Made by a program: the position numbers and the translations under genes. A stretch of 64,000 nt of DNA from Microbacterium sp. LWS13-1.2 (GTDB lineage: Bacteria > Actinomycetota > Actinomycetes > Actinomycetales > Microbacteriaceae), in assembly GCF_040144835.1 (NCBI RefSeq), contig NZ_CP151632.1:4262448-4326447 (forward strand). The letters run 5' to 3'. The notes beneath the pieces were generated by a model that was given only the letters and a program-made list of their open reading frames with translations, was not told the DNA's origin and searched no databases. Positions 1 through 7,718 of this stretch are shown piece after piece. How positions within the stretch are numbered: the stretch's first letter is position 1; each line of letters begins with the position of its first letter.

Positions 1-683
1 CGGTGACGGATGCCGCATCCCTCGACTCCCAGGCCATCACGGCCGGCGTCGCGGCTCTCACCGGCCGGATCTCGCAGGTTCCCAGCACGTATTCGGCGAT
101 CAAGGTCGACGGGCGTCGTGCCTACGACCTCGCGCGCGCGGGAGAGGATGTGCAGCTCAAGGCGCGCGAGGTCACGGTGTCGCGGTTCGAGGTCCTCGCC
201 GAGCGGCGCCGCTCGACAGGCTCGCAGGCCGCGATCACGGACGGAGGAACCGCGAGCGTGGACTCGGCGATGTCGGGCGTCATCGACCTCGACGTCGTCG
301 TCGACTGCTCGAGCGGCACGTACATCCGCTCGCTCGCGCGTGACCTCGGCTCGGCGCTCGGCGTGGGCGGGCACCTCACGGCGCTGCGGCGCACGCGCAT
401 CGGCCCGTTCGACGTGGCCGGGGCGCCCGGCGTCGAGGACCTCGCCGACGCGACGATGGTCGACCCGGCGACCGCGGCAGGTGCGGTGCTCGGCCAGTTC
501 GAGGTGACCGCCGACGAGGCGCGCGACCTCCGCCACGGCAAGCGGCTGATCGGGGCTGCCGGACGCCTTCACACGACACCGGCGGCGGCGATCGACCCCG
601 ACGGCGCCCTCGTCGGTGTCGTCGAGCGCCGGGGCGACGATGTCAAGAGCGCGATGAACATGCCCGAGGAGGCCGCCCGATGA
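1..683 (+). CDS. truB: tRNA pseudouridine(55) synthase TruB, 3' part only
   Basis: This is the C-terminal part of the enzyme that makes pseudouridine at position 55 in the T-loop of tRNAs; the start and the catalytic-Asp region lie before the window. Visible family motifs are VPSTYSAIKVDGRRAYDLAR near the beginning and CSSGTYIRSLARDLG about residues 100-114 of the visible part. Between them, roughly residues 69-90, is a stretch (RRRSTGSQAAITDGG and following) that I do not expect in TruB and that coincides with a dispersed-repeat-like DNA sequence at about 207-228. The gene overlaps the next one by 4 bp (ATGA), so the two are probably cotranscribed. In-frame GTG at position 3 is internal, not the true start. 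Identification is secure. Confidence 0.95.
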   Translation, partial: VTDAASLDSQAITAGVAALTGRISQVPSTYSAIKVDGRRAYDLARAGEDVQLKAREVTVSRFEVLAERRRSTGSQAAITDGGTASVDSAMSGVIDLDVVVDCSSGTYIRSLARDLGSALGVGGHLTALRRTRIGPFDVAGAPGVEDLADATMVDPATAAGAVLGQFEVTADEARDLRHGKRLIGAAGRLHTTPAAAIDPDGALVGVVERRGDDVKSAMNMPEEAAR

Positions 684-1048
684 TCCTGTGGTTCACGATC
701 GCGCAGGTCGTCGTCGCGGTCGCGGCAGGTCTCTTCTGCGTGATCGCCGGTCTCGCCGGCCGGCGGCCGAGCGACTGGACGGTCGGCGCTCTCGCCCTGG
801 TCGAGCTCCTGCTCCTCGCGCAGGTCGTCATCGCGATCATCGCGCCGTTCGCGGGCAATCCGCCGTCGGGGAGCCTCCTGGAGTTCTGGGTCTACCTCAT
901 CTCCGCCGTGCTGCTGCCCGTCGCCGCCGTCGCGTGGGCGCTGCTCGAGCGCAGCCGTTGGAGCACGGTGATCATGGGCATCGCGGCGCTGTCCATCGCG
1001 GTCATGGTCTGGCGTATGCAGGTGATCTGGACCGTCCAGCTCGCCTGA
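680..1048 (+). CDS. small four-helix membrane protein, unknown function
   Basis: The product is 122 residues and almost entirely hydrophobic, with about four predicted transmembrane segments (residues about 2-24, 33-54, 66-88, 93-115) joined by short charged loops. The start ATG at 680 overlaps the truB stop (ATGA), so translation is probably coupled to truB. Genes of this kind sit between truB and ribF in related actinobacteria as I recall, but I do not recognise a named family and assign no function. Length and codon use match the neighbours, so the frame is likely real. Confidence 0.8.
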   Translation: MILWFTIAQVVVAVAAGLFCVIAGLAGRRPSDWTVGALALVELLLLAQVVIAIIAPFAGNPPSGSLLEFWVYLISAVLLPVAAVAWALLERSRWSTVIMGIAALSIAVMVWRMQVIWTVQLA

Positions 1049-1154
1049 CGGCCGTCGCGCGTCGCCGCGGCCGCCGGCGCCGCGCCCCCGGAATGCCGTC
1101 GCGCGTCGTCGTGGCGGAACCGGTGCCCGCAGCACGAACTAAACTCGTCTGGTT

Positions 1155-1598
1155 ATGTCGTCTTCCGTCCGCCCCCGCATGACCGGCATCGGCCGCGTGC
1201 TCGTGATCGTCTACGCGATCATGGCCCTCGGCGCCACCGGTCGGTCCTTCGTGCAGATCGTCGAGCGCTTCGACGAGGCGCCGCTCGCCTACACGCTCTC
1301 GGCGCTCTCGGCGCTCGTGTACATCGTCGCCACGCTGGCTCTGGTCTTCGCCGGCCGACGCGGGTGGTACATGGTGGCTTGGGTCGCGATCGTGTTCGAG
1401 CTCGTCGGCGTGCTGATCGTCGGCACGCTGAGCTTCGTGATGCCGGAGCTGTTCGCCCACCCGACCGTCTGGTCCTGGTTCGGCTCGGGCTACCTCTTCG
1501 TGCCCCTCGTGCTGCCGTTCCTCGGTCTCTGGTGGCTGGCGACGCATCGTCCTGTCGCGCAGCGCGCTGCGGCGGCACCTGCGGTGGTCTCGTCGTGA
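1155..1598 (+). CDS. four-helix membrane protein upstream of ribF, unknown function
   Basis: The product is 147 residues with about four hydrophobic helices (about residues 13-32, 46-67, 72-95, 108-128) and a short hydrophilic Ala/Pro-rich tail. The start ATG at 1155 is supported by a TAAACT -10-like box at 1140-1145, 9 nt upstream, with no Shine-Dalgarno sequence; this resembles a leaderless or very short-leader transcript. The stop overlaps the ribF start as GTGA (1595-1598), so ribF is probably read from this promoter. No family is recognised. Confidence 0.8.
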   Translation: MSSSVRPRMTGIGRVLVIVYAIMALGATGRSFVQIVERFDEAPLAYTLSALSALVYIVATLALVFAGRRGWYMVAWVAIVFELVGVLIVGTLSFVMPELFAHPTVWSWFGSGYLFVPLVLPFLGLWWLATHRPVAQRAAAAPAVVSS

Positions 1599-2566
1599 TC
1601 GTCTTCCGGGACCCCCGCGACGTGCCCGCAGGCTTCGGGCCGTCCGTCGTCGCGATCGGCAAGTTCGACGGCGTGCACTCGGGCCACCGAGCCGTCATCG
1701 ATCGGGCACAGGTGGATGCCGAAGCCTCAGGCTCGCGCGTCGTCGCCGTGACGTTCGACCGCAATCCGCTCGCGCTGCTGCGCCCCGAGCTGTGTCCTGA
1801 CAGCCTGGTCGGCGTCGACCAGAAGCTGCGTCTCCTCGCCGATGCGGGAGTGGATGCGACGCTGATGCTCACGTTCGATCGCGCTCTCGCCGACCTCGGT
1901 GCCCGGGAGTTCGTCGAGCATGTGCTCGTCGGAGCGCTGGGCGTGCGGATCGTGATGGTCGGCGCCGACTTCCGCTTCGGTCGCGGCGGCGCGGGCAACC
2001 CCGAGCTGCTGCGCGAGCTCGGCGCCGAGTTCGGCTTCGAGGTGGACGTCGTCGACGACGTGCGTGCGATCGACGCCGGGCGGCGCGTGTCGTCGACGTG
2101 GGTGCGCGAGCTCCTGGACGCCGGAGACGTCGCCGGCGCGACCCGCCTGCTCGGACGCCCTCACGCCGTGCGCGGCGAGGTCGTGCACGGGCTCAAGCGC
2201 GGACGTCAGCTCGGCTTCCCGACGGCGAATCTGTCGCCGGGCCTCGAGGGGTTCGTCCCCGCCGAGGGCGTGTACGCCGGCTGGCTGGTCGACGAGGGGA
2301 TGCCGCAGGACGGCGCATCCGCGCCGCGCAGCAGCGTGCGCTATCCGGCGGCGATCAGCATCGGCACGAACCCGACGTTCGACGACATCGACGTGCGTCA
2401 GGTCGAGGCATATGTGCTCGACGAGACGGACCTCGACCTGTACGGACACGTCGTCGAGATCGAGTTCGTCTCGCGGATCCGCGGTATGGTCGCGTTCGAG
2501 GGGGTCGACGCCCTCATCGCCCAGATGTCCGACGACATCGTTCGGGTTCGGCGGGAGCTCAGCTGA
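1595..2566 (+). CDS. ribF: bifunctional riboflavin kinase / FAD synthetase
   Basis: RibF phosphorylates riboflavin to FMN and then adenylylates FMN to FAD in the cytoplasm. The 324-residue length fits bacterial RibF. The N-terminal nucleotidyltransferase domain has GKFDGVHSGH at residues 22-31; the C-terminal kinase domain has KRGRQLGFPTANL around residue 200-212 and a matching GTNPTF segment. The GTG at 1595 is chosen because it overlaps the upstream stop (GTGA) and sits just before the conserved N-terminus; the open frame runs further upstream but over the coding sequence of the preceding membrane protein. The truB-ribF neighbourhood is the ordinary actinobacterial arrangement. Confidence 0.96.
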   Translation: MIVFRDPRDVPAGFGPSVVAIGKFDGVHSGHRAVIDRAQVDAEASGSRVVAVTFDRNPLALLRPELCPDSLVGVDQKLRLLADAGVDATLMLTFDRALADLGAREFVEHVLVGALGVRIVMVGADFRFGRGGAGNPELLRELGAEFGFEVDVVDDVRAIDAGRRVSSTWVRELLDAGDVAGATRLLGRPHAVRGEVVHGLKRGRQLGFPTANLSPGLEGFVPAEGVYAGWLVDEGMPQDGASAPRSSVRYPAAISIGTNPTFDDIDVRQVEAYVLDETDLDLYGHVVEIEFVSRIRGMVAFEGVDALIAQMSDDIVRVRRELS

Positions 2567-2642
2567 CCCGCTGGGTGGCGGCATCCTTCGCCCGTTGCGG
2601 CCAGCCATAGACCGGCGTACGTGGTCGGCCTACGATCGAGGC

Positions 2643-3023
2643 GTGCACGCGCTGGTCCTCATGGCCGCCGACGCAGCGGCCTCCGACTCCCCGAACCTGT
2701 GGGGTGCCCTCGGGTGCGCGGTCGCGTTCTCGGCCTCGCTGCTGGCGACGCTCGACGCGTTCGCCGACCTGATCCTCGCGCGTGGCGGCTCACCCGCCGG
2801 CCGGCTCACCCCGGGTATCGGGATGAAGTTCGCCTCCAAGCTGATCGCCGCGGCGATCGCGGTCGTGTCGGCGGCGATCGTCCTCGTGCTCGACGACAAC
2901 TGGTTCGCGTTCACGACTCTGTCCATCGCCTTCGTCGTGGTCGTCGGCATCGGGGTGGTCGTGCTGCTGCGGCAGGCGAAGACCAGCGTCGCCGACCCGG
3001 CGCGGCCGGGACCCGGCGGCTGA
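2643..3023 (+). CDS. small membrane protein, unknown function
   Basis: The 126-residue product has three to four hydrophobic segments (about residues 16-36, 59-82, 89-112) and a polar Pro/Gly-rich C-terminus. GTG at 2643 is preferred over ATG at 2661 because a TACGAT -10 box lies at 2631-2636, exactly 6 nt upstream, the spacing repeated at many genes in this window and typical of leaderless starts. No homologous family is recognised. It stands alone between ribF and the SorC-type regulator. Confidence 0.75.
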   Translation: MHALVLMAADAAASDSPNLWGALGCAVAFSASLLATLDAFADLILARGGSPAGRLTPGIGMKFASKLIAAAIAVVSAAIVLVLDDNWFAFTTLSIAFVVVVGIGVVVLLRQAKTSVADPARPGPGG

Positions 3024-3078
3024 GATCGCCACCACGGCACAGATGCTCGCGACGTCCGGGCGAGCAGCGGTCGTGACG

Positions 3079-3098
3079 GTTTGCTCATCTGAGCAAAC
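3079..3098. promoter_or_regulatory. perfect palindromic operator candidate for the SorC-type regulator
   Basis: GTTTGCTCA and TGAGCAAAC form a perfect 9-bp inverted repeat around a 2-bp centre, 66 bp before the regulator start. Its AT-rich character stands out in this GC-rich DNA. Sugar-binding SorC/DeoR-type regulators commonly bind such sites and autoregulate, so I infer that the protein at 3165-4106 binds here and controls itself and deoC with the dehydrogenases. Confidence 0.65.
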
Positions 3099-3164
3099 TC
3101 TGTGCAGATGTTGGTGACGACCGCGCGGGTGTGTCAGCCTGGAGGGGACGACGAAGGGAGGATC

Positions 3165-4106
3165 GTGGACGCCGTCGACGAACTTCTCTCGATCCGAGCC
3201 GCCGAGCTCTACTACGAGGAGAACCTCACGCAGGAGGAGATCGGCCGGAGCCTGCAGATCACCCGGTGGAAAGTGGGCCGCCTCCTGACGCAGGCCAAGG
3301 AGGAGGGTTTCGTCCGCATCGAGATCCTTCACTCGCGCGCACGGCGTCCGCAGCTCGAGCGTCGGCTCCGCGACGAGCGCGGCGTCTCAGCGGTCGTCGT
3401 CTCGCGCGCCGGCGTGCGCAACGAGGACGAGCTCCAGCAGCGCGTGGCACAGGCTGCCGCCGACTATCTCACCGCCCTGCGACCCAGCCCCCGTGTGCTC
3501 GGCGTCAGCTGGGGGCGCACGCTGTCCGACATCGCGCACCACCTCCGCGACGGCTGGTCCTCCGGCACCGACGTCGTGCAGATCAACGGCGGCGTCAGCA
3601 TGAGCCAGCGGCCGGGCACAGCAGCCGCCACTGCGGTCAGCATCGCCCAGAAGGGCGGCGGTGCCGCGGCCCTGCTGCCCAGCCCCGCGATCCTCGAGCA
3701 CCGCGCGACCAAGGAGGCCATCGAGGCGGACCGCATGGTCGCCCGCGTCCTCGAGACGGCGCGCTCCGCCGCCGCGTACCTCTTCAGCGCCGGTGCGGCA
3801 GATCACCGCTCGGTCCACGTCGACAGCGGGTATCTCACTCCGGCCGACATCGACCGCCTCGTCGCGGCCGGCGCCGTCGGCGATGTGCTCGGACGCTACA
3901 TCGGCGCGGACGGCCGCGTCGTCGACCACGACCTGGACGCCCGCACGGTGGGTATCTCCCTCGACGAGCTCCGCGGCGCCGACGTCGCGATCGCCGTCAT
4001 CGCGGGCGAAACCAAACGAGAGGTCGCCGCCGCAGTGGTCGCCTCAGGCCTGTGCTCGGTACTGGTCACCGACGAATCCACCGCACGCCACCTGCTCGAT
4101 TCATGA
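3165..4106 (+). CDS. sugar-binding transcriptional regulator, SorC/DeoR type
   Basis: The product is 313 residues. An N-terminal helix-turn-helix spans about residues 8-45 (YYEENLTQEEIGRSLQITRW), followed by a phosphosugar-binding domain from about residue 55 to the end, with the SorC-like GVSWGRTL segment near residue 110. GTG at 3165 is chosen because GAAGGGAGG lies at 3153-3161; the frame is open further upstream. The gene lies directly upstream of deoC and downstream of a perfect palindrome, so it is the probable local repressor, with deoxyribose-5-phosphate or a similar phosphosugar as inferred inducer. This arrangement resembles DeoR of Bacillus, which belongs to the SorC family rather than the E. 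coli DeoR family. Confidence 0.9.
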   Translation: MDAVDELLSIRAAELYYEENLTQEEIGRSLQITRWKVGRLLTQAKEEGFVRIEILHSRARRPQLERRLRDERGVSAVVVSRAGVRNEDELQQRVAQAAADYLTALRPSPRVLGVSWGRTLSDIAHHLRDGWSSGTDVVQINGGVSMSQRPGTAAATAVSIAQKGGGAAALLPSPAILEHRATKEAIEADRMVARVLETARSAAAYLFSAGAADHRSVHVDSGYLTPADIDRLVAAGAVGDVLGRYIGADGRVVDHDLDARTVGISLDELRGADVAIAVIAGETKREVAAAVVASGLCSVLVTDESTARHLLDS

Positions 4107-4158
4107 GCAGCGCAGCGCGACTTCACTCCCATCCCACAGACGAAAGCCAGGTCAGGAC

Positions 4159-5166
4159 ATGTCAGGCACCTCCATCGTGACGCTCCCCGAGCGGGCCGTC
4201 GAGCTGCTCGGCGGGCAGCCGGACGACACCACCCTGCGGCGATATCTGCACGGCCTTCCCGGCGTCGACGCGGTCGGTCTCGAACAGCGTGCCGCCGGGC
4301 TGGGCACGCGATCCATCAAGACCACGTCGAAGGCGTGGGCGCTCGACAAGATCATCGAGCTGATCGACCTCACGACCCTCGAAGGCGCCGACACTCCCGG
4401 CAAGGTGCGCTCGCTGGTGGCGAAGGCACTGAATCCGGATGCCTCGGATCCGACGTGCCCGCGCGTGGCCGCGGTCTGCGTGTACGGCGACATGGTGCCG
4501 CATGCCGTCGAGGCGCTCGGGTCGGCCCACGGCGACCCCGACGAGGGCGGAGTGAGCGTCGCCGCCGTAGCCACCGCGTTCCCGAGCGGTCGGGCATCTC
4601 TCGACATCAAGCTCGCCGACACCGCCGAGGCGGTGGCGCACGGCGCCGACGAGATCGACATGGTGATCGACCGCGGTGCCTTCCTCGCCGGCCGCTACGG
4701 TCTCGTGTTCGACCAGATCGCGCGGGTGAAGCAGGCGTGCCGCCGCGAGGACGGCAGCTACGCGTCGCTCAAGGTGATCCTCGAGACGGGCGAGCTCAAC
4801 ACCTACGACAACATCAAGCGCGCGTCGTGGCTCGCGATCCTCGCGGGCGGCGACTTCATCAAGACGTCGACGGGCAAGGTGCAGCCCGCGGCGACGCTGC
4901 CGGTGACGCTGCTCATGCTCGAGGTCGTGCGCGACTGGCATCGGGCCACCGGTGAGAAGGTCGGCGTCAAGCCGGCCGGCGGCATCCGCACGTCCAAGGA
5001 CGCCATCAAGTACCTCGTCACGGTCGCCGAGACCGTCGGCGAGGAGTGGCTGCAGCCGCACCTGTTCCGCTTCGGAGCGTCCAGCCTCCTCAACGACGTG
5101 CTGCTGCAGCGCCAGAAGCTGAAGACCGGCCACTACTCCGGTGCCGACTACGTGACCATCGACTGA
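4159..5166 (+). CDS. deoC: deoxyribose-phosphate aldolase
   Basis: DeoC cleaves 2-deoxyribose-5-phosphate into glyceraldehyde-3-phosphate and acetaldehyde. The Schiff-base lysine is in FIKTSTGK (Lys235) and the second catalytic lysine in KPAGGIR (Lys271); DEIDMVID supplies the conserved acidic region. At 335 residues it is the long form with an extended N-terminus rather than the roughly 250-residue E. coli-type enzyme. ATG at 4159 is the start that places the conserved N-terminal region in frame, although its Shine-Dalgarno sequence is weak. It is followed after 14 bp by an aldehyde dehydrogenase that could oxidise the acetaldehyde released. Confidence 0.95.
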   Translation: MSGTSIVTLPERAVELLGGQPDDTTLRRYLHGLPGVDAVGLEQRAAGLGTRSIKTTSKAWALDKIIELIDLTTLEGADTPGKVRSLVAKALNPDASDPTCPRVAAVCVYGDMVPHAVEALGSAHGDPDEGGVSVAAVATAFPSGRASLDIKLADTAEAVAHGADEIDMVIDRGAFLAGRYGLVFDQIARVKQACRREDGSYASLKVILETGELNTYDNIKRASWLAILAGGDFIKTSTGKVQPAATLPVTLLMLEVVRDWHRATGEKVGVKPAGGIRTSKDAIKYLVTVAETVGEEWLQPHLFRFGASSLLNDVLLQRQKLKTGHYSGADYVTID

Positions 5167-5180
5167 GCCGGGAAGAAGAC

Positions 5181-6710
5181 ATGAGTTTCCTCGAATACGC
5201 GCCCGCCCCCGAGTCGCGGGCGATCCTGTCCCTCAAGCCCGAGTACGGGCTGTTCATCGACGGCGACTTCCGCGCCGGGTCCGGCGAGCCGTTCGCCACC
5301 ATCTCGCCCGCCGACGAGAAGCACATCGCCACGATCGCCTCGGCGAGCGACGCGGATGTCGACGCCGCCGTCGCGGCCGCGCGCCGCGCCTACGACCGGA
5401 CGTGGTCGAGGATGAGCGGGCGCGACCGCGGCAAGTACCTGTTCCGGATCGCCCGGCTCGTGCAGGAGCGCGCGCGGGAGCTCGCCGTCGCCGAGAGCCT
5501 CGACAACGGCAAGCCGATCAAGGAGAGCCGCGACGTCGATGTGCCGCTCGTCGCGGCGTGGTTCTTCTACTACGCTGGGTGGGCCGACAAGCTCGACTAC
5601 GCGGGCCTCGGCGCCGACCCGCGATCCCTCGGTGTCGCCGGTCAGATCATCCCGTGGAACTTCCCGCTGCTCATGCTGGCGTGGAAGATCGCCCCGGCGC
5701 TCGCTGCCGGCAACACCGTGGTCCTGAAGCCCGCCGAGACCACGCCGCTGTCGGCGCTCATCTTCGCGGAGATCCTGCAGCAGGCCGATCTGCCGCCCGG
5801 CGTCGTGAACATCGTGACCGGCGCCGGCGCCACGGGTGCGGCGCTGGTGCGGCATCCCGACGTGAACAAGGTCGCCTTCACCGGTTCGACCCCCGTCGGG
5901 CGCGAGATCGCGAAGGCCGTCGCCGGCACCGACAAGAAGCTCACGCTCGAGCTCGGCGGCAAGGCGGCGAACATCGTGTTCGAGGACGCCCCCATCGACC
6001 AGGCGATCGAGGGCATCGTCAACGGCATCTTCTTCAACCAGGGACACGTCTGCTGCGCCGGCAGCCGCCTGCTGGTGCAGGAGTCGATCCACGACGAGGT
6101 CGTCGACCGGCTGAAGTCCCGCCTGTCGACGCTCCGCCTCGGCGACCCGCTCGACAAGAACACCGACATCGGAGCGATCAACTCGCGCGAGCAGCTCGAT
6201 CGCATCCGCGAGCTCAGCAAGATCGGCGAGGACGAGGGCGCCGAGCGCTGGAGCGCGCCCTGCGTCATCCCCGAGAACGGGTTCTGGTTCGCGCCGACGA
6301 TCTTCACGAACGTGCAGGCCAGCCATCGCATCGCCCGTGACGAGATCTTCGGACCGGTGCTGTCGGTGCTGACGTTCCGCACGCCCGCCGAGGCGATCGA
6401 GAAGGCCAACAACACCCCGTACGGTCTCTCGGCCGGCATCTGGACCGACAAGGGCTCGCGCATCCTCGCCGTCGCCGACCGCCTGCGGGCAGGCGTGGTG
6501 TGGGCGAACACCTTCAACCGGTTCGACCCGTCGTCGCCCTTCGGCGGCTACAAGGAGTCCGGCTACGGCCGCGAGGGGGGCCGCCACGGCCTCGCCGCGT
6601 ATCTCAAGGGCGCGGCGAGCGTCGGCCCCCGGTCGTTGAGCGAGCCTGCGAGTCGAAACGCAGAGACGAAACGCGTACCCGCCCGTTCCAAGAAGGAGGT
6701 CTCCGCATGA
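5181..6710 (+). CDS. aldehyde dehydrogenase (catalytic partner of an ALDH16-like pair)
   Basis: This 509-residue NAD(P)-dependent aldehyde dehydrogenase keeps the general-base glutamate in LTLELGGK (Glu257) and the catalytic cysteine in NQGHVCCAGSR (Cys291), with the cofactor-binding segment PWNFPLLMLAWK near residue 157. It probably oxidises acetaldehyde from DeoC. The start ATG at 5181 follows GGAAGAAG. The last 30 or so residues (from about SVGPRSLSEPASR) look unlike an ALDH C-terminus and are encoded by DNA resembling a dispersed repeat. The stop overlaps the next start (ATGA), and an AAGGAGG Shine-Dalgarno sequence for that gene lies inside this tail. Confidence 0.93.
   Translation: MSFLEYAPAPESRAILSLKPEYGLFIDGDFRAGSGEPFATISPADEKHIATIASASDADVDAAVAAARRAYDRTWSRMSGRDRGKYLFRIARLVQERARELAVAESLDNGKPIKESRDVDVPLVAAWFFYYAGWADKLDYAGLGADPRSLGVAGQIIPWNFPLLMLAWKIAPALAAGNTVVLKPAETTPLSALIFAEILQQADLPPGVVNIVTGAGATGAALVRHPDVNKVAFTGSTPVGREIAKAVAGTDKKLTLELGGKAANIVFEDAPIDQAIEGIVNGIFFNQGHVCCAGSRLLVQESIHDEVVDRLKSRLSTLRLGDPLDKNTDIGAINSREQLDRIRELSKIGEDEGAERWSAPCVIPENGFWFAPTIFTNVQASHRIARDEIFGPVLSVLTFRTPAEAIEKANNTPYGLSAGIWTDKGSRILAVADRLRAGVVWANTFNRFDPSSPFGGYKESGYGREGGRHGLAAYLKGAASVGPRSLSEPASRNAETKRVPARSKKEVSA
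6632..6676. repeat. dispersed-repeat-like segment inside the end of the ALDH gene
   Basis: The DNA here contains GTTGAGCGAGCCTGCGAGTC followed by two copies of the unit GAAACGC (6655-6661 region and 6668-6674 region). Its reverse complement begins GCGTTTCGTCTC, the same word found at 7628-7638 after the neighbouring gene. I recall similar GCGTTTCGTCTCG...CTCAACGACC elements scattered in Microbacterium genomes, but that is memory, not a search. It encodes the atypical C-terminal tail of the upstream dehydrogenase. Confidence 0.45.
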
Positions 6711-7570
6711 GCAAGCGACTGACCGTGCCGAAGACGTACAAGCTCTACATCGGCGGTGCCTTCCCCCGCAGCGAATCCGGCCGCACCTACGAGGTCGCGA
6801 CACCGAAGGGCGAGTTCCTCGCGAACGCGGCACTCGCGTCGCGCAAGGACGCGCGCGATGCCGTGGTCTCGGCCCGTGGCGCCGTCAAGGGATGGTCGGG
6901 GGCGACCGCCTACAACCGGGGCCAGGTGCTCTACCGGGTCGCCGAGATCCTCGAGGGCCGGCGCGCGCAGTTCGTGGACGAGATCGAGCAGCAGACGGGT
7001 GTCTCGGCATCCGTGGCCGCCGCCGAAGTCGACGAGTCGATCGACCGCTGGGTCTGGTACGCCGGCTGGTGCGACAAGTTCGCCCAGGTCGCCGGCAACG
7101 GCAACCCCGTGGCCGGACCGTACTTCAACATCTCGGTGCCCGAGCCGACCGGGGTCGTGGGCGTCGTCGCCCCGCAGGACACGGCGCTCGTGGGTCTCGT
7201 CTCGGCGATCGCGCCGGCGCTCGTGACGGGCAACGCGGTGGTCGTCGTCGCGTCGCAGCGGTATCCGCTGTCGGCGATCTCGCTGGCCGAGGTGCTGGCG
7301 ACGAGCGACGTGCCCGGGGGAGTGGTCAACGTGCTGACCGGCTCGCCGGCCGAGATCGCACCGTGGCTGGCATCCCACCCTGACGTGCACGCGCTCGACC
7401 TCGTCGGCGCCGGCGACCTGGACTGGGTCGACCTGCAGATTGCCGCCGCCGACACCCTCACACGCGTGCTCCCTCCCGAGAACGGGACGGATGCCGCGGC
7501 CCCGAGCCTCGCGCGCATCACCGCGTTCACCGAGACGAAGACGGTGTGGCACCCCAAGAGCCTGGTCTGA
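6707..7570 (+). CDS. truncated aldehyde dehydrogenase-like protein without catalytic residues
   Basis: The 287-residue product resembles the N-terminal half of an aldehyde dehydrogenase (YKLYIGGAFPRSESGRTYEV at the start, then GVVGVVAPQDTALVGLVSAI and PGGVVNVLTGSPAEI), but it ends before the region that would hold the nucleophilic cysteine, and no LGGK glutamate motif is present. It is therefore not expected to be an active dehydrogenase alone. The strong AAGGAGG at about 6692-6698 and the ATGA overlap with the full-length enzyme suggest coupled translation and a fixed ratio. ALDH16 proteins join an active ALDH domain to a degenerate ALDH-like domain; this pair looks like the same arrangement in two chains. 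Confidence 0.85.
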   Translation: MSKRLTVPKTYKLYIGGAFPRSESGRTYEVATPKGEFLANAALASRKDARDAVVSARGAVKGWSGATAYNRGQVLYRVAEILEGRRAQFVDEIEQQTGVSASVAAAEVDESIDRWVWYAGWCDKFAQVAGNGNPVAGPYFNISVPEPTGVVGVVAPQDTALVGLVSAIAPALVTGNAVVVVASQRYPLSAISLAEVLATSDVPGGVVNVLTGSPAEIAPWLASHPDVHALDLVGAGDLDWVDLQIAAADTLTRVLPPENGTDAAAPSLARITAFTETKTVWHPKSLV

Positions 7571-7620
7571 CACGAGCTTGAGAGCCTGACGGAGCGCCTC
7601 GAACCCACTGCGTGCGGAAG

Positions 7621-7685
7621 TTCGGGGCGTTTCGTCTCGCTCGTTCCGCGAGGGAGCGCCAGCATCCGAGACGAAATGCCTCGGA
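7621..7685. repeat. large imperfect hairpin repeat after the ALDH pair
   Basis: The segments 7621-7639 and 7667-7685 can pair along 19 positions with a few G-T wobbles; the inner ten (TTTCGTCTCG with CGAGACGAAA) are perfect. It lies between the deo operon (ending 7570) and the convergent NRDE gene (ending 7719), so it could end transcription from either side. It also shares the GCGTTTCGTCTC word with the segment at 6632-6676, suggesting a dispersed element. Confidence 0.55.
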
Positions 7686-7718
7686 CGCAGCGCATACCTC
7701 GGCTCGTCGCGCCGCTCC

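Noticed and set aside
1364..1594. Upstream extension of ribF
   Set aside because: It would overlap almost half of the preceding membrane protein gene; GTG 1595 with GTGA overlap fits the family N-terminus.
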